Source: Amycolatopsis dendrobii
GTDB lineage: Bacteria; Actinomycetota; Actinomycetes; Mycobacteriales; Pseudonocardiaceae
Assembly (NCBI RefSeq): GCF_014145675.1
Contig: NZ_JACGZW010000004.1
Location: forward strand, 186,001-250,000
Direction: 5' to 3'
Length of the DNA: 64,000 bases
This document shows positions 16,445 to 24,441 of the stretch, piece after piece. Below the pieces are notes generated by a model. It saw only the letters and a program-made list of their open reading frames with translations. It did not search any database and had not been told where the DNA came from. The position numbers and the translations under genes are program-made. The first letter of the stretch is position 1. Each line of letters opens with the position of its first letter.

Positions 16445-17206
16445 ATGTACGCCGCCGAACGGCATCAGCTCCTCGCACAGCGGGCACGCCGAGACGGACG
16501 GGTCGACGTGGGCGACCTCGCCGCCGAACTGGGCGTCGCGCCCGAGACCATCCGCCGCGACCTCGGAGTCCTCGAACGCCAGGGCCTCGTGCGCCGGGTC
16601 TACGGCGGCGCGGTCGCGGTGGACCGGCTCGACTTCGAGCCCGAGGTCGCCCAGCGGGACCAGACCAACGCCGCGGAGAAGGACGCGATCGCCCGCGCCG
16701 CGCTCGACCAGGTCCCCGACCGCGGTTCGGTGCTGCTGGACGCGGGCACCACGACCAGCCGCCTGGCGACGCTGCTTCCGGCCGATCGCGACCTGACCGT
16801 CATCACGAACTCCATTTCGATCGCGTCGATCCTGGCCGCTCGCCCGGGAATCACGCTGCAGATCCTCGGCGGCCGGGTCCGCGGGACGACGCTCGCCACG
16901 GTCGGCTCCGCGTCGCTGCACGCGCTCGACGGGCTGCTCGCCGACGTCGCTTTCCTTGGCGCGAACGGGTTTTCCGCCGAACACGGCTGCACGACACCGG
17001 ATCTCGAAGAGGCCGCGGTGAAAGCCGCCCTCGTCACCGCCGCTCGCCGTCGGGTGCTGCTCGCCGATCACAGCAAGTACGGGGCGGATCAGCTCAGCCG
17101 GTTCGCCCGGCTGTCGGAGATCGACGTGCTGATCACCGACGGCGGGATCGACGCGGGCGCGGTCGCGGAGCTGGAAGAGGCCGGCCCGGAAGTGGTGCTC
17201 GCATGA
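16445..17206 (+). CDS. fruR: DeoR-family transcriptional regulator of the fructose PTS
   Basis: A 253-residue DeoR/GlpR-type regulator. The N-terminal winged helix (VDVGDLAAELGVAPETIRRD, ~18-40; LVRRVYGGAV) precedes a sugar-phosphate-sensing DeoRC domain with LLDAGTTTSRLA, FLGANGFS and LADHSKYG. It overlaps fruK by four bases (ATGA) and heads the fru operon. It most likely represses the operon and perhaps ptsI until a fructose phosphate accumulates. The direct repeats at 16392 and 16412 are the best operator candidates. Confidence 0.92.
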   Translation: MYAAERHQLLAQRARRDGRVDVGDLAAELGVAPETIRRDLGVLERQGLVRRVYGGAVAVDRLDFEPEVAQRDQTNAAEKDAIARAALDQVPDRGSVLLDAGTTTSRLATLLPADRDLTVITNSISIASILAARPGITLQILGGRVRGTTLATVGSASLHALDGLLADVAFLGANGFSAEHGCTTPDLEEAAVKAALVTAARRRVLLADHSKYGADQLSRFARLSEIDVLITDGGIDAGAVAELEEAGPEVVLA

Positions 17207-18147
17207 TCGTCACGGTCACGCCCAATCCGAGCCTGGACCGCACCGCCCAGCTCAGCGAGCTGCGTCGCGGCGAGGTGCTGCGGGCTTCCCGGGTCCGCCT
17301 TGATCCCGGTGGCAAGGGCGTCAACGTTTCCCGGGCACTGGCCGCCGCCGGGTCGCCGACCGTCGCGCTGCTTCCGGCCGGGGGCCCGGTCGGCGAGCGG
17401 CTGGCCGATCTGCTCGCGCCGGAGGGCGTGCCCGTCGTCGCGGTGCCGATCGCCGGGACCACTCGCAGCAACATCACTCTGGTCGAGGCCGACGGCACGA
17501 CCACCAAGATCAACGAGCCCGGTCCGGAGATCTCCCCGGCCGAGCTGGCGGTGCTGGAGCAGCGGACCGCCGAGCTCGCCGCGCGCGCCGAATGGGTCGT
17601 GTGCTGCGGGAGCCTTCCGGCCGGGGTTCCCGATGATTTCTACGCACAGCTCGGCAAACTCGCCCGCGACGCCGGAGCGAAGGTCGCCGTCGACTCCTCC
17701 GGGGCGCCGCTGGCCGCCGCGCTCGCCGCCGGTCCCGACCTGATCAAGCCGAACCTCGACGAACTGGCCGAACTGGCCGGGCGACCGCTGACTCAGCTCG
17801 GCGACGTCGTCGAGGTGTGCCGCGCCCTGGTCGCCGACGGCGTCGGGGCGGTGCTGGTCAGCCTCGGCGCACGCGGCGCCGTGCTGGTCGACGAAACCGA
17901 AACCCGCCACGCGCTCGGCCCGCTGGTCGCCGTGCGCAGCACCGTCGGCGCCGGAGACGCCGCACTCGCCGGGTTCCTCCACGCGGGAGGAACCGGCCCC
18001 CGAGCCCTGCGCGCCGCGGTCGCCTACGGCACCGCCGCGGTCGCGCAGGAGGGCAGCCGCATGCCCGCCCCGCAGGACGTGCACCCGGACCAGGTGCGCC
18101 TGCTCGCCGCCGATCCCACCCTCACCCTCAGCGGAGCCGCAGCATGA
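17203..18147 (+). CDS. fruK: 1-phosphofructokinase
   Basis: A 314-residue PfkB-family kinase. It converts fructose 1-phosphate made by the PTS into fructose 1,6-bisphosphate with ATP. Family marks include TPNPSLDRT at the N-terminus, GGKGVNVSRAL (substrate-binding loop), KPNLDELAEL and the C-terminal anion hole/catalytic loop STVGAGDAALAGF with the catalytic Asp. The start overlaps fruR by ATGA, and the end overlaps the IIA gene by ATGA, indicating a translationally coupled operon. Confidence 0.95.
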   Translation: MIVTVTPNPSLDRTAQLSELRRGEVLRASRVRLDPGGKGVNVSRALAAAGSPTVALLPAGGPVGERLADLLAPEGVPVVAVPIAGTTRSNITLVEADGTTTKINEPGPEISPAELAVLEQRTAELAARAEWVVCCGSLPAGVPDDFYAQLGKLARDAGAKVAVDSSGAPLAAALAAGPDLIKPNLDELAELAGRPLTQLGDVVEVCRALVADGVGAVLVSLGARGAVLVDETETRHALGPLVAVRSTVGAGDAALAGFLHAGGTGPRALRAAVAYGTAAVAQEGSRMPAPQDVHPDQVRLLAADPTLTLSGAAA

Positions 18148-18596
18148 CCACATCAGACCTGATCACCGCCGACCTGGTCGACCTCGAGCTCGCCGCCGCG
18201 GACAAGAACGCCGCGGTCCGCGCGCTCGCGGGACGGCTCGTGTCCGCCGGGCGGGTGACCGACCTCGAACTGTTCCTCAAGGACGTCGCCGCCCGCGAGG
18301 AGCAAATGGCCACCGGGCTGGAGGGCGGCATCGGCATCCCGCACTGCCGTTCGGCCGCCGTCACCGCACCGACGCTCGCCTTCGGCCGCAGCGCCGAGGG
18401 CATCGACTTCGGCGCGCCGGACGGCCCGGCGAAGCTGATCTTCCTCATCGCCGCGCCGGACGGCGCGGACTCGGCACACCTGAAGGTGCTCGCCGCGCTG
18501 GCCCGCCGGCTCGTCCGCGCGGAGTTCAAGCAAACCCTGCTGGACGCCACCGATCCCGCGGCGGTCGCGAGCTACGTCGGAGAAGAGGTGTCCTGA
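18144..18596 (+). CDS. Fructose PTS IIA component
   Basis: A 150-residue cytoplasmic PTS EIIA of the fructose-mannitol family, here a separate polypeptide. It accepts phosphate from HPr on the His of GIGIPHCRS and passes it to IIB. AREEQMATGLEGG just before the active His is characteristic. It begins in the fruK stop (ATGA) and ends one base before the IIBC start, so stoichiometric expression is expected. Confidence 0.93.
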   Translation: MTTSDLITADLVDLELAAADKNAAVRALAGRLVSAGRVTDLELFLKDVAAREEQMATGLEGGIGIPHCRSAAVTAPTLAFGRSAEGIDFGAPDGPAKLIFLIAAPDGADSAHLKVLAALARRLVRAEFKQTLLDATDPAAVASYVGEEVS

Positions 18597-18597
18597 C

Positions 18598-20067
18598 ATG
18601 AAGTTCGTCGCCATCACCGCGTGCCCCACGGGCATCGCGCACACGTACATGGCCGCCGAATCGCTGGAGCAGACCGCGAAGGCCAACGGCGACACGATCG
18701 TGGTCGAGACGCAGGGCTCCGCCGGTTCCGAACCGTTGTCCGCCGCGGACATCGCGGACGCCGACGCGGTCATCTTCGCCGCGGACCTCGCCGTGCAGGG
18801 CCGGGAACGCTTCGCCGGCAAGCCGATCGTCGAAGCCCCGGTGAAGGCCGCGATCAACGACGCGGCCGGGCTGTTCGAGCGGGCGAAAGCGGCTGCCGCG
18901 GAACCGCCCGCCGCCGAGCCCGCCGCTTCCGCCGCCGCCGCGGAACCGGAGCTGACCACCAAGGTCGGCGAGCACGACCGGTTCGGCTCCCGGATCCGGC
19001 AATGGCTGATGACCGGCGTCAGCTACCTCATCCCGTTCGTCGCCGCGGGCGGTCTGCTGATCGCGGTGAGCTTCGCGCTCGGCGGGTACAAGATCGCCGA
19101 CGCGCCCAGTGTCACCGAGCATTTCGACGCGGGTTCGCTCGCCGGCTGGGCCGCGCTGATGTACCAGATCGGCAGCGTCGCGTTCAAGTTCCTGGTGCCG
19201 GTGCTGGCCGGGTTCATCGCGTTCGCGATGGCCGACCGGCCCGCCATCGCGCCCGGTTTCGTCGGCGGGGCGATCGCGGTCGCCATCGGCGCCGGGTTCC
19301 TCGGCGGCCTGGTGGCCGGGTTGTTCGCCGGCGCCGTGGTGCTGGGACTGAAGAAGATCCGTGTGCCGAAGGCGATGCGCGGCATCATGCCGGTGGTCGT
19401 CTATCCGCTGCTCGGGACAGTGGTGGTCGGTGTGCTGATGTACGTCGTGGTCGGCAAGCCGATCGCGATCGCCACCGCTGGCCTCACCCACTGGCTGAAC
19501 AGCCTGAGCGGCACCAGCGCGGTGCTGCTGGGCGCGCTGCTCGGCCTCATGATGGCGTTCGACATGGGCGGTCCGGTCAACAAGGCCGCGTACGCGTTCG
19601 CGGTCGGCGGCCTGACCACGGGCAGTGCCGGTTCGCTGCAGATCATGGCCGCGGTGATGGCGGCCGGAATGGTGCCGCCGCTCTCCCTCGCGCTCGCCTC
19701 GACCGTGCGGAAGAAGCTGTTCACCGCCGCCGAGCGGGAGAACGGCCGGGCCGCGTGGCTGCTGGGCGCCTCGTTCATCACCGAAGGCGCGATCCCGTTC
19801 GCCGCGGCGGATCCGTTCCGGGTGATCCCGTCGATCATGGCCGGTTCGGCCGTCACCGGAGCGCTGTCGATGGCTTTCGGCGCGACGCTGCGCGCGCCGC
19901 ACGGCGGGATCTTCGTGGTGCCGCTGATCGGCAACCCGCTGCTGTTCCTGGTCGCGCTCGTGGCCGGGACGCTGGTCGCCGCCGCTTCGGTGGTCCTGCT
20001 CAAGCAGGTGCGGTCTCGCTCCGTCGAGGAGACCCCCGCCGTTTCCGCCCATCCGGTCAATGCCTGA
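18598..20067 (+). CDS. fruA: Fructose PTS IIBC component
   Basis: A 489-residue membrane transporter. The N-terminal IIB domain (1-~105) has the phosphocysteine motif AITACPTGIAHTYMAAE. An Ala/Glu-rich linker (~106-125) leads to IIC (~135-480) with about ten helices and GGLTTGSAGS, FITEGAIPFAAADP and APHGGIF motifs. It imports fructose and releases fructose 1-phosphate, the fruK substrate. With IIA supplied by the gene just upstream, the permease is complete. Confidence 0.95.
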   Translation: MKFVAITACPTGIAHTYMAAESLEQTAKANGDTIVVETQGSAGSEPLSAADIADADAVIFAADLAVQGRERFAGKPIVEAPVKAAINDAAGLFERAKAAAAEPPAAEPAASAAAAEPELTTKVGEHDRFGSRIRQWLMTGVSYLIPFVAAGGLLIAVSFALGGYKIADAPSVTEHFDAGSLAGWAALMYQIGSVAFKFLVPVLAGFIAFAMADRPAIAPGFVGGAIAVAIGAGFLGGLVAGLFAGAVVLGLKKIRVPKAMRGIMPVVVYPLLGTVVVGVLMYVVVGKPIAIATAGLTHWLNSLSGTSAVLLGALLGLMMAFDMGGPVNKAAYAFAVGGLTTGSAGSLQIMAAVMAAGMVPPLSLALASTVRKKLFTAAERENGRAAWLLGASFITEGAIPFAAADPFRVIPSIMAGSAVTGALSMAFGATLRAPHGGIFVVPLIGNPLLFLVALVAGTLVAAASVVLLKQVRSRSVEETPAVSAHPVNA

Positions 20068-20077
20068 GGAGGCCCTC

Positions 20078-20356
20078 GTGTACCAACGCCGCATCGTCGT
20101 CGCCAGCAGCGTCGGGCTGCACGCCCGTCCGGCCGGGCTGGTCGCGCAAGCCGCCGCCGCTCAGCCCGCGAAGGTCCGCATCGCCAAGGTTTCCGGCGGA
20201 GCGGCAGGCGACCCGGTCGACGCCGGGAGCGTGCTCAGCCTCATGACGCTCGGCGCCGCGCACGGCGACGAGGTGGAGCTCAGCGCGGACGGAGACCAGG
20301 CCCGGGAATCGGTCGACGTGCTGGTCGATCTCATCGCCAAGGACCTCGACGCCTGA
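20078..20356 (+). CDS. ptsH: Phosphocarrier protein HPr
   Basis: A 92-residue HPr from GTG at 20078, chosen because GAGGAGG lies just upstream; ATG at 20060 would overlap the permease gene and lacks a binding site. The active His is H15 in SSVGLHARPAG. The Ser46 region reads AGSVLSLMTLG, so a serine is present near the HPr-kinase site, though regulation through it is not established in actinomycetes. It relays phosphate from Enzyme I to IIA and is the last gene of the fru operon. Confidence 0.95.
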   Translation: MYQRRIVVASSVGLHARPAGLVAQAAAAQPAKVRIAKVSGGAAGDPVDAGSVLSLMTLGAAHGDEVELSADGDQARESVDVLVDLIAKDLDA

Positions 20357-20366
20357 TCCGCGGGCG

Positions 20367-20404
20367 AAACGGTGCGGCCGGGACATCCCCGGCCGCACCG
20401 TTTT
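20367..20404. terminator. Bidirectional terminator between ptsH and acyl-CoA synthetase
   Basis: Sixteen-bp arms, AAACGGTGCGGCCGGG and its inverse, flank loop ACATC, followed by TTTT. It lies 11 bp after the ptsH stop and touches the stop of the convergent gene. Confidence 0.88.
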
Positions 20405-22227
20405 CACGCGTAGAGCGAGGCGATGTCGGAGCCGTAGCGGTCGTTGATCACCCGGCGCTTGAGCTTGAGCGTCGGGGTCAGCTCGCCGGTTTCGGGCGTC
20501 CACGCGGTGGTGATCACGTGGTAGCGCTTGATCTGCTCGGCCCGCGCGAGCCTGCTGTTGGCGGATTCGACGGCCCGGTCGATCTCCGCCCGCACCGCCT
20601 CGTGCCGGGCCAGCGTTTCGACGTCGGCCTCCTCGATCCCGTTCGCCTTCGCCCAGCCGGGGGCGATCTCGTCGTCGAGCACGATCAACGCGGTCACGTA
20701 CGGCCGCGCGTCGCCGATCGCGACCGCCTGGCCGATCAGCGGGTGTTCCTTCAGCAGGCCCTCGATCCGGGTCGGCGCGATGTTCTTGCCGCTCGAGGTG
20801 ATGATCAGTTCCTTCTTGCGGTCGGTGATCGTGACGTAGCCGTCGTCGTCGATCGTGCCGATGTCGCCGGTGGCGAACCAGCCGTCGGCGTCGGTGGCCG
20901 GTTCGATCGTGCCGTCCGGCTGCAGATAGCCGAGGAAGACGATCGGACCGCGGACGAGCAGTTCGCCGTCCTCGCCGGTCTTCACCTCGACGCCGTCGAT
21001 CGGCCGCCCGACGGTGCCCGCGCGGAACGCTTCGGCGCTGTTCGCGGTCGCCGCGCCGGTGGTCTCGGACAGGCCCCAGACCTCGCGGATCTCGACGCCC
21101 AGCCCGGCGAGGAAGTACAGCACTTCCAGCGGCAACGCGGCCGCGCCGCTGGACGCGATGTGCAATTGGTCGAGCCCGAGCAACCCGCGCACCGGGGCGA
21201 GCACGGTCTCGTCGGTCTTCGCGATCCGCTCGGCGAGGTCGGCCGGGACCTCCTCGCCCGCGCTGCGGAGTTTGTAGCCCTCTTGCAGGAGCTCGTTCGC
21301 TGAGATGAGCGCCTCGCGCCGGTCCTCGGGCACGCCGGCGAGCATGTTCTTCAGGCCCGCCACCATTTTCTCCCACACCCGCGGCACGCCGAAGAAGCTC
21401 TGCGGACGCACCTGGCCGAGCGCCGCGACGACGCCGGACGGATCGCCGACCGTGTGCACGTGGCCCGCCGCGACGATGGGCAGATAGATCGACAGCTCGC
21501 GTTCGGCGATGTGCGCCAGCGGCAGGTACGCGATGTTCGTGGGGTGCATCGGGGCCTTGTGCAGCGTGTGCACGGCGATGCCCTCGTGGATCGCGTTGCG
21601 GTGGGAGAGCACGACGCCCTTGGGGTCGCCGGTGGTGCCGGAGGTGTAGATCATCGCGAGCGGGTCGTCCGGGCGGATCGCCCGCCACGCTTGGTCGAAC
21701 GCCTCCGGGTCGGCGGCGAGTGCTTCGCGGCCCGCCTCGCGCACTGCGGAGTACGCGAGGAAGCGGTGGTCGCCGTCCGGGATCGCGGATTCGTCCATGA
21801 CCACGACGCGGCGCAGCGCGGGGAGGTCGTCGAGCACCGGCAGCCAGCGGGACAGCTCGTCGGCGCCGGCGAGGACGACGACCGGGGCGGCGCTGTGCCG
21901 GGCGACGTAGCGGATCTGCTCCGGGCTGAGCGTCGCGTACGCCGTGCACGGGATGGCCGCCAGGTGGACGGCGGCGAGGTCGGCGATGAGGTGGTCCGGC
22001 GAACTCGGGGCCATGATCAGCATCCGGTCGCCCGCGGCGAGGCCGAGCCCGGCCAGCCCTCGGGACACCTCGGCGATCGCGGTCCGGAACTCGCTCCAGG
22101 TGAGCGTCGGACGGCCTTCGATGTCGAGCGAAGTGAGCGCGGGCCGGTCGCCGTACTCCTCGGCATTGCGCCGCAGCAGCGACGGGATGGTCTGGCCCTC
22201 GGCTTGTTCGGCAATCGACTGGGTCAA
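20404..22227 (-). CDS. Long-chain acyl-CoA synthetase (FadD15-like AMP-forming ligase)
   Basis: A 607-residue ANL-superfamily enzyme from TTG at 22227, supported by GGAGG eight bases upstream. The P-loop motif YTSGTTGDPKGV, the linker GWFATGDIG, DRKKELIITSSGKN and a C-terminal LKLKRR are intact. The length and the SSGAAALP and WGLSETTGAA motifs match the long-chain (FAA1/FadD15) subgroup. It activates fatty acids to acyl-CoA via acyl-AMP, for beta-oxidation or lipid synthesis. Genome context does not specify a pathway. Confidence 0.93.
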   Translation of the reverse strand: MTQSIAEQAEGQTIPSLLRRNAEEYGDRPALTSLDIEGRPTLTWSEFRTAIAEVSRGLAGLGLAAGDRMLIMAPSSPDHLIADLAAVHLAAIPCTAYATLSPEQIRYVARHSAAPVVVLAGADELSRWLPVLDDLPALRRVVVMDESAIPDGDHRFLAYSAVREAGREALAADPEAFDQAWRAIRPDDPLAMIYTSGTTGDPKGVVLSHRNAIHEGIAVHTLHKAPMHPTNIAYLPLAHIAERELSIYLPIVAAGHVHTVGDPSGVVAALGQVRPQSFFGVPRVWEKMVAGLKNMLAGVPEDRREALISANELLQEGYKLRSAGEEVPADLAERIAKTDETVLAPVRGLLGLDQLHIASSGAAALPLEVLYFLAGLGVEIREVWGLSETTGAATANSAEAFRAGTVGRPIDGVEVKTGEDGELLVRGPIVFLGYLQPDGTIEPATDADGWFATGDIGTIDDDGYVTITDRKKELIITSSGKNIAPTRIEGLLKEHPLIGQAVAIGDARPYVTALIVLDDEIAPGWAKANGIEEADVETLARHEAVRAEIDRAVESANSRLARAEQIKRYHVITTAWTPETGELTPTLKLKRRVINDRYGSDIASLYA

Positions 22228-22371
22228 CGCTGACCTCCTCCGGTGGTGCCTGGTGAGGTCACTGTAGGTCGTCGGGGCGGCGGCCGATAGAGAATCCCGG
22301 CCAGCCTCGGCGCTCGATAAGACTGTCCGCGTGCTGTTTGAATGGGGGAACCGGGACCAGAGGAGCGTTTG

Positions 22372-23562
22372 ATGACCGAATCCGCCGTGCGCAGCGAGAG
22401 CCTTGCCGACGAGGCGGCCGCACTCGACGCCGCCGACCCGCTCGCCGCGAAACGCGCGGAGTTCGACCTTGACCCGCAGGTCGCGTACTTCGACGGGAAT
22501 TCTCTTGGCGCGCCGCCGAAACACGTCGCGGAGCGGGTGAGCCAGGTGGTCCGCGAGCAGTGGGGGCGGCGGTTGATCCGGTCGTGGACCGAGGGCTGGT
22601 GGGAAGCCCCGCAGCGCGTCGGGGAGCGGATCGCGCCGCTGGTCGGGGCCGCGGCCGGACAGGTCGTGGTGGCGGATTCGACGAGTGTGGACCTGTTCAA
22701 GGTGCTCGTGGCGGCGGTGCGGGCGAATCCCGGTCGCGACGAGGTACTGGTCGACGCGGCGACCTTCCCGACCGACGGCTACGTGGCCGACCAGGTCGCA
22801 CGGCTCACCGGGCACACCGTGCGGCGCGTGCCGGTGGCTGAGCTGCCCGGCGCGGTGAGCGAGCGGACCGCCGCGGTGCTCGTGAATCACGTCGATTACG
22901 TCAGCGGGCGGCTGCACGACATGCCGTCGGTCACCGAGGCGGTGCACGCGGCGGGCGCGCTCGCGGTGTGGGATCTCTGCCACAGCGTGGGCGCGATTCC
23001 GGTGCGGCTGGACGCGTGCGACGTCGACTTCGCGGTGGGTTGTACGTACAAATTCCTCAACGGCGGACCGGGTTCGCCCGCGTTCGTCTATGTGGCACAG
23101 CGGCATCAGGCGGAATTCGATCAGCCGCTCGCCGGATGGGCCGGGCACGCGGATCCGTTCGGAATGGAACCGGGCTACCGCGGCAGCGCGGGGATCGCGC
23201 GCGCCAGGGCGGGCACGCCGGACATCCTGTCGATGCTGGCGCTCGACGCCGCGCTGGACGTCTGGGACGGCGTCGACCTTTCCGTGCTGCGCGCGAAAGG
23301 CTTGGCGCTGGGCGATTTCTTTTTCCGGTGTGCGGACGAACTCCTTCCCGGAGCCGACATCCCGACGCCGCGCGAGCACACGCGCGGGCACCAGGTTTCG
23401 GTGCGGGACCCGGGCGGGCAGCAGACGATGGACGCGCTGCACGAACGCGGGGTGCTCGGCGATTTCCGGCCGCCGGACGTGCTGCGGTTCGGGCTGGCCC
23501 CGCTGTACACAACTTACGCCGAGGTGCTGCGGGCGGTGGCCGTGCTGCGCGAGGTGCGCTGA
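22372..23562 (+). CDS. kynU: Kynureninase
   Basis: A 396-residue PLP enzyme from ATG with AGAGGAG upstream. It hydrolyses kynurenine to anthranilate and alanine. The signature YFDGNSLG is near residue 40, and the PLP lysine lies in CTYKFLNGGPGSPAF, preceded by WDLCHSVGAIPV. The length matches bacterial KynU (~400-420). The partner genes tryptophan dioxygenase and formamidase are not in the window, so the pathway must be split or this enzyme acts alone, for example in supplying anthranilate. Confidence 0.92.
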   Translation: MTESAVRSESLADEAAALDAADPLAAKRAEFDLDPQVAYFDGNSLGAPPKHVAERVSQVVREQWGRRLIRSWTEGWWEAPQRVGERIAPLVGAAAGQVVVADSTSVDLFKVLVAAVRANPGRDEVLVDAATFPTDGYVADQVARLTGHTVRRVPVAELPGAVSERTAAVLVNHVDYVSGRLHDMPSVTEAVHAAGALAVWDLCHSVGAIPVRLDACDVDFAVGCTYKFLNGGPGSPAFVYVAQRHQAEFDQPLAGWAGHADPFGMEPGYRGSAGIARARAGTPDILSMLALDAALDVWDGVDLSVLRAKGLALGDFFFRCADELLPGADIPTPREHTRGHQVSVRDPGGQQTMDALHERGVLGDFRPPDVLRFGLAPLYTTYAEVLRAVAVLREVR

Positions 23563-23774
23563 AAAGAATTCGCGCAATATCCGTGCGGATTCGCGTGGAT
23601 CCGGCCGGATTCGCGGGTCCTGGGTGAACAATCGGTGTCGGGCTCGCCCCTTTGGGTGATCGACGGGCGCGCCGCGCGCTGCCCGGCGGGTATGCTCGGT
23701 CCCTGTTTTTTCGCGGGCCGAAGCCGATCGGGCAGCGGTGTCCGCCGCGCGGATCCGGGGCGAAAGGGGCCGAA

Positions 23775-24065
23775 ATGATCGAGAACCGCGGCCGGGAAGT
23801 GCCGCTCTCGTACGTGGTGACCCTGCTCGTCGGCGTGGCGATCGGCTTCGTGCTCGCGCGTTTCGGCGGGGTGCTCGCGCGCTATCCGGTCGAATCGGCG
23901 CTGGTGGCGGTGCTGATCGCGGCCGTGGCGGTGCTGGCGTGGGCGTGCCGGGAGATGCTGCACGACCTGCTGCGCCGCGACCGTCCGGCCGGAGCCGAGG
24001 AAACCGAAGCCGTTCCGGTGCCGCGGCTTTCCGCGCATCGGCCGCCGAATGGCGTCCGGCGCTGA
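23775..24065 (+). CDS. Small two-helix membrane protein
   Basis: A 96-residue protein from ATG with GAAAGGGG upstream. Two hydrophobic helices (residues ~11-30, VVTLLVGVAIGFVLARF; ~38-58, SALVAVLIAAVAVLAW) are followed by a charged Arg/Glu/Pro tail. It matches no family I can name. It is isolated between kynU and the conservon promoter. Confidence 0.65.
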   Translation: MIENRGREVPLSYVVTLLVGVAIGFVLARFGGVLARYPVESALVAVLIAAVAVLAWACREMLHDLLRRDRPAGAEETEAVPVPRLSAHRPPNGVRR

Positions 24066-24255
24066 ATTCCGGAAATTGATCTCGGTTTTCCGTTCAATTT
24101 CGCTGCCGATGCGGAAATGCGCATGAGTTTCCGGTTAGTTTTCGCGGGTGCGCGGCCGTGACAGACCTCACGCAGGGGCGCCCGGCGGGCAGCGGCGACT
24201 CCGGTGCGACCAAGGTCACGTCCGGTGGTGATCAGTTTTCCAAGCACCACAGTGG

Positions 24256-24329
24256 GTTACTAGCAGGTAACAAGAGGATGACGGCAACACGGGTCCGGAC
24301 TTGACTCGCCCGTCCGGGTTGCTTACCGT
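24256..24329 (+). promoter_or_regulatory. Probable conservon promoter and operator
   Basis: TTGACT (24301-24306) and TACCGT (24324-24329) are separated by exactly 17 bp, ~110 bp upstream of cvnA. An inverted repeat GTTAC-6-GTAAC at 24256-24271 lies ~30 bp upstream of the -35 element and could bind an activator or repressor. The rest of 24066-24441 shows no gene. Confidence 0.55.
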
Positions 24330-24441
24330 CGTCGCGGGCAACGCAGACCACGGTGAACTGTGATCCGGCTGGTCGGACCGGTGCAACGAAAACACCGAGG
24401 ACCCGAATACCACAGCAGTGCCGGAAGGAAAACGGATCACG

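Noticed and set aside
20404..23631. Single 1075-codon gene spanning the acyl-CoA synthetase and kynureninase region
   Set aside because: Only the part to 22227 encodes the ligase; the upstream part is antisense to kynU, which has strong motifs and its own ribosome binding site.
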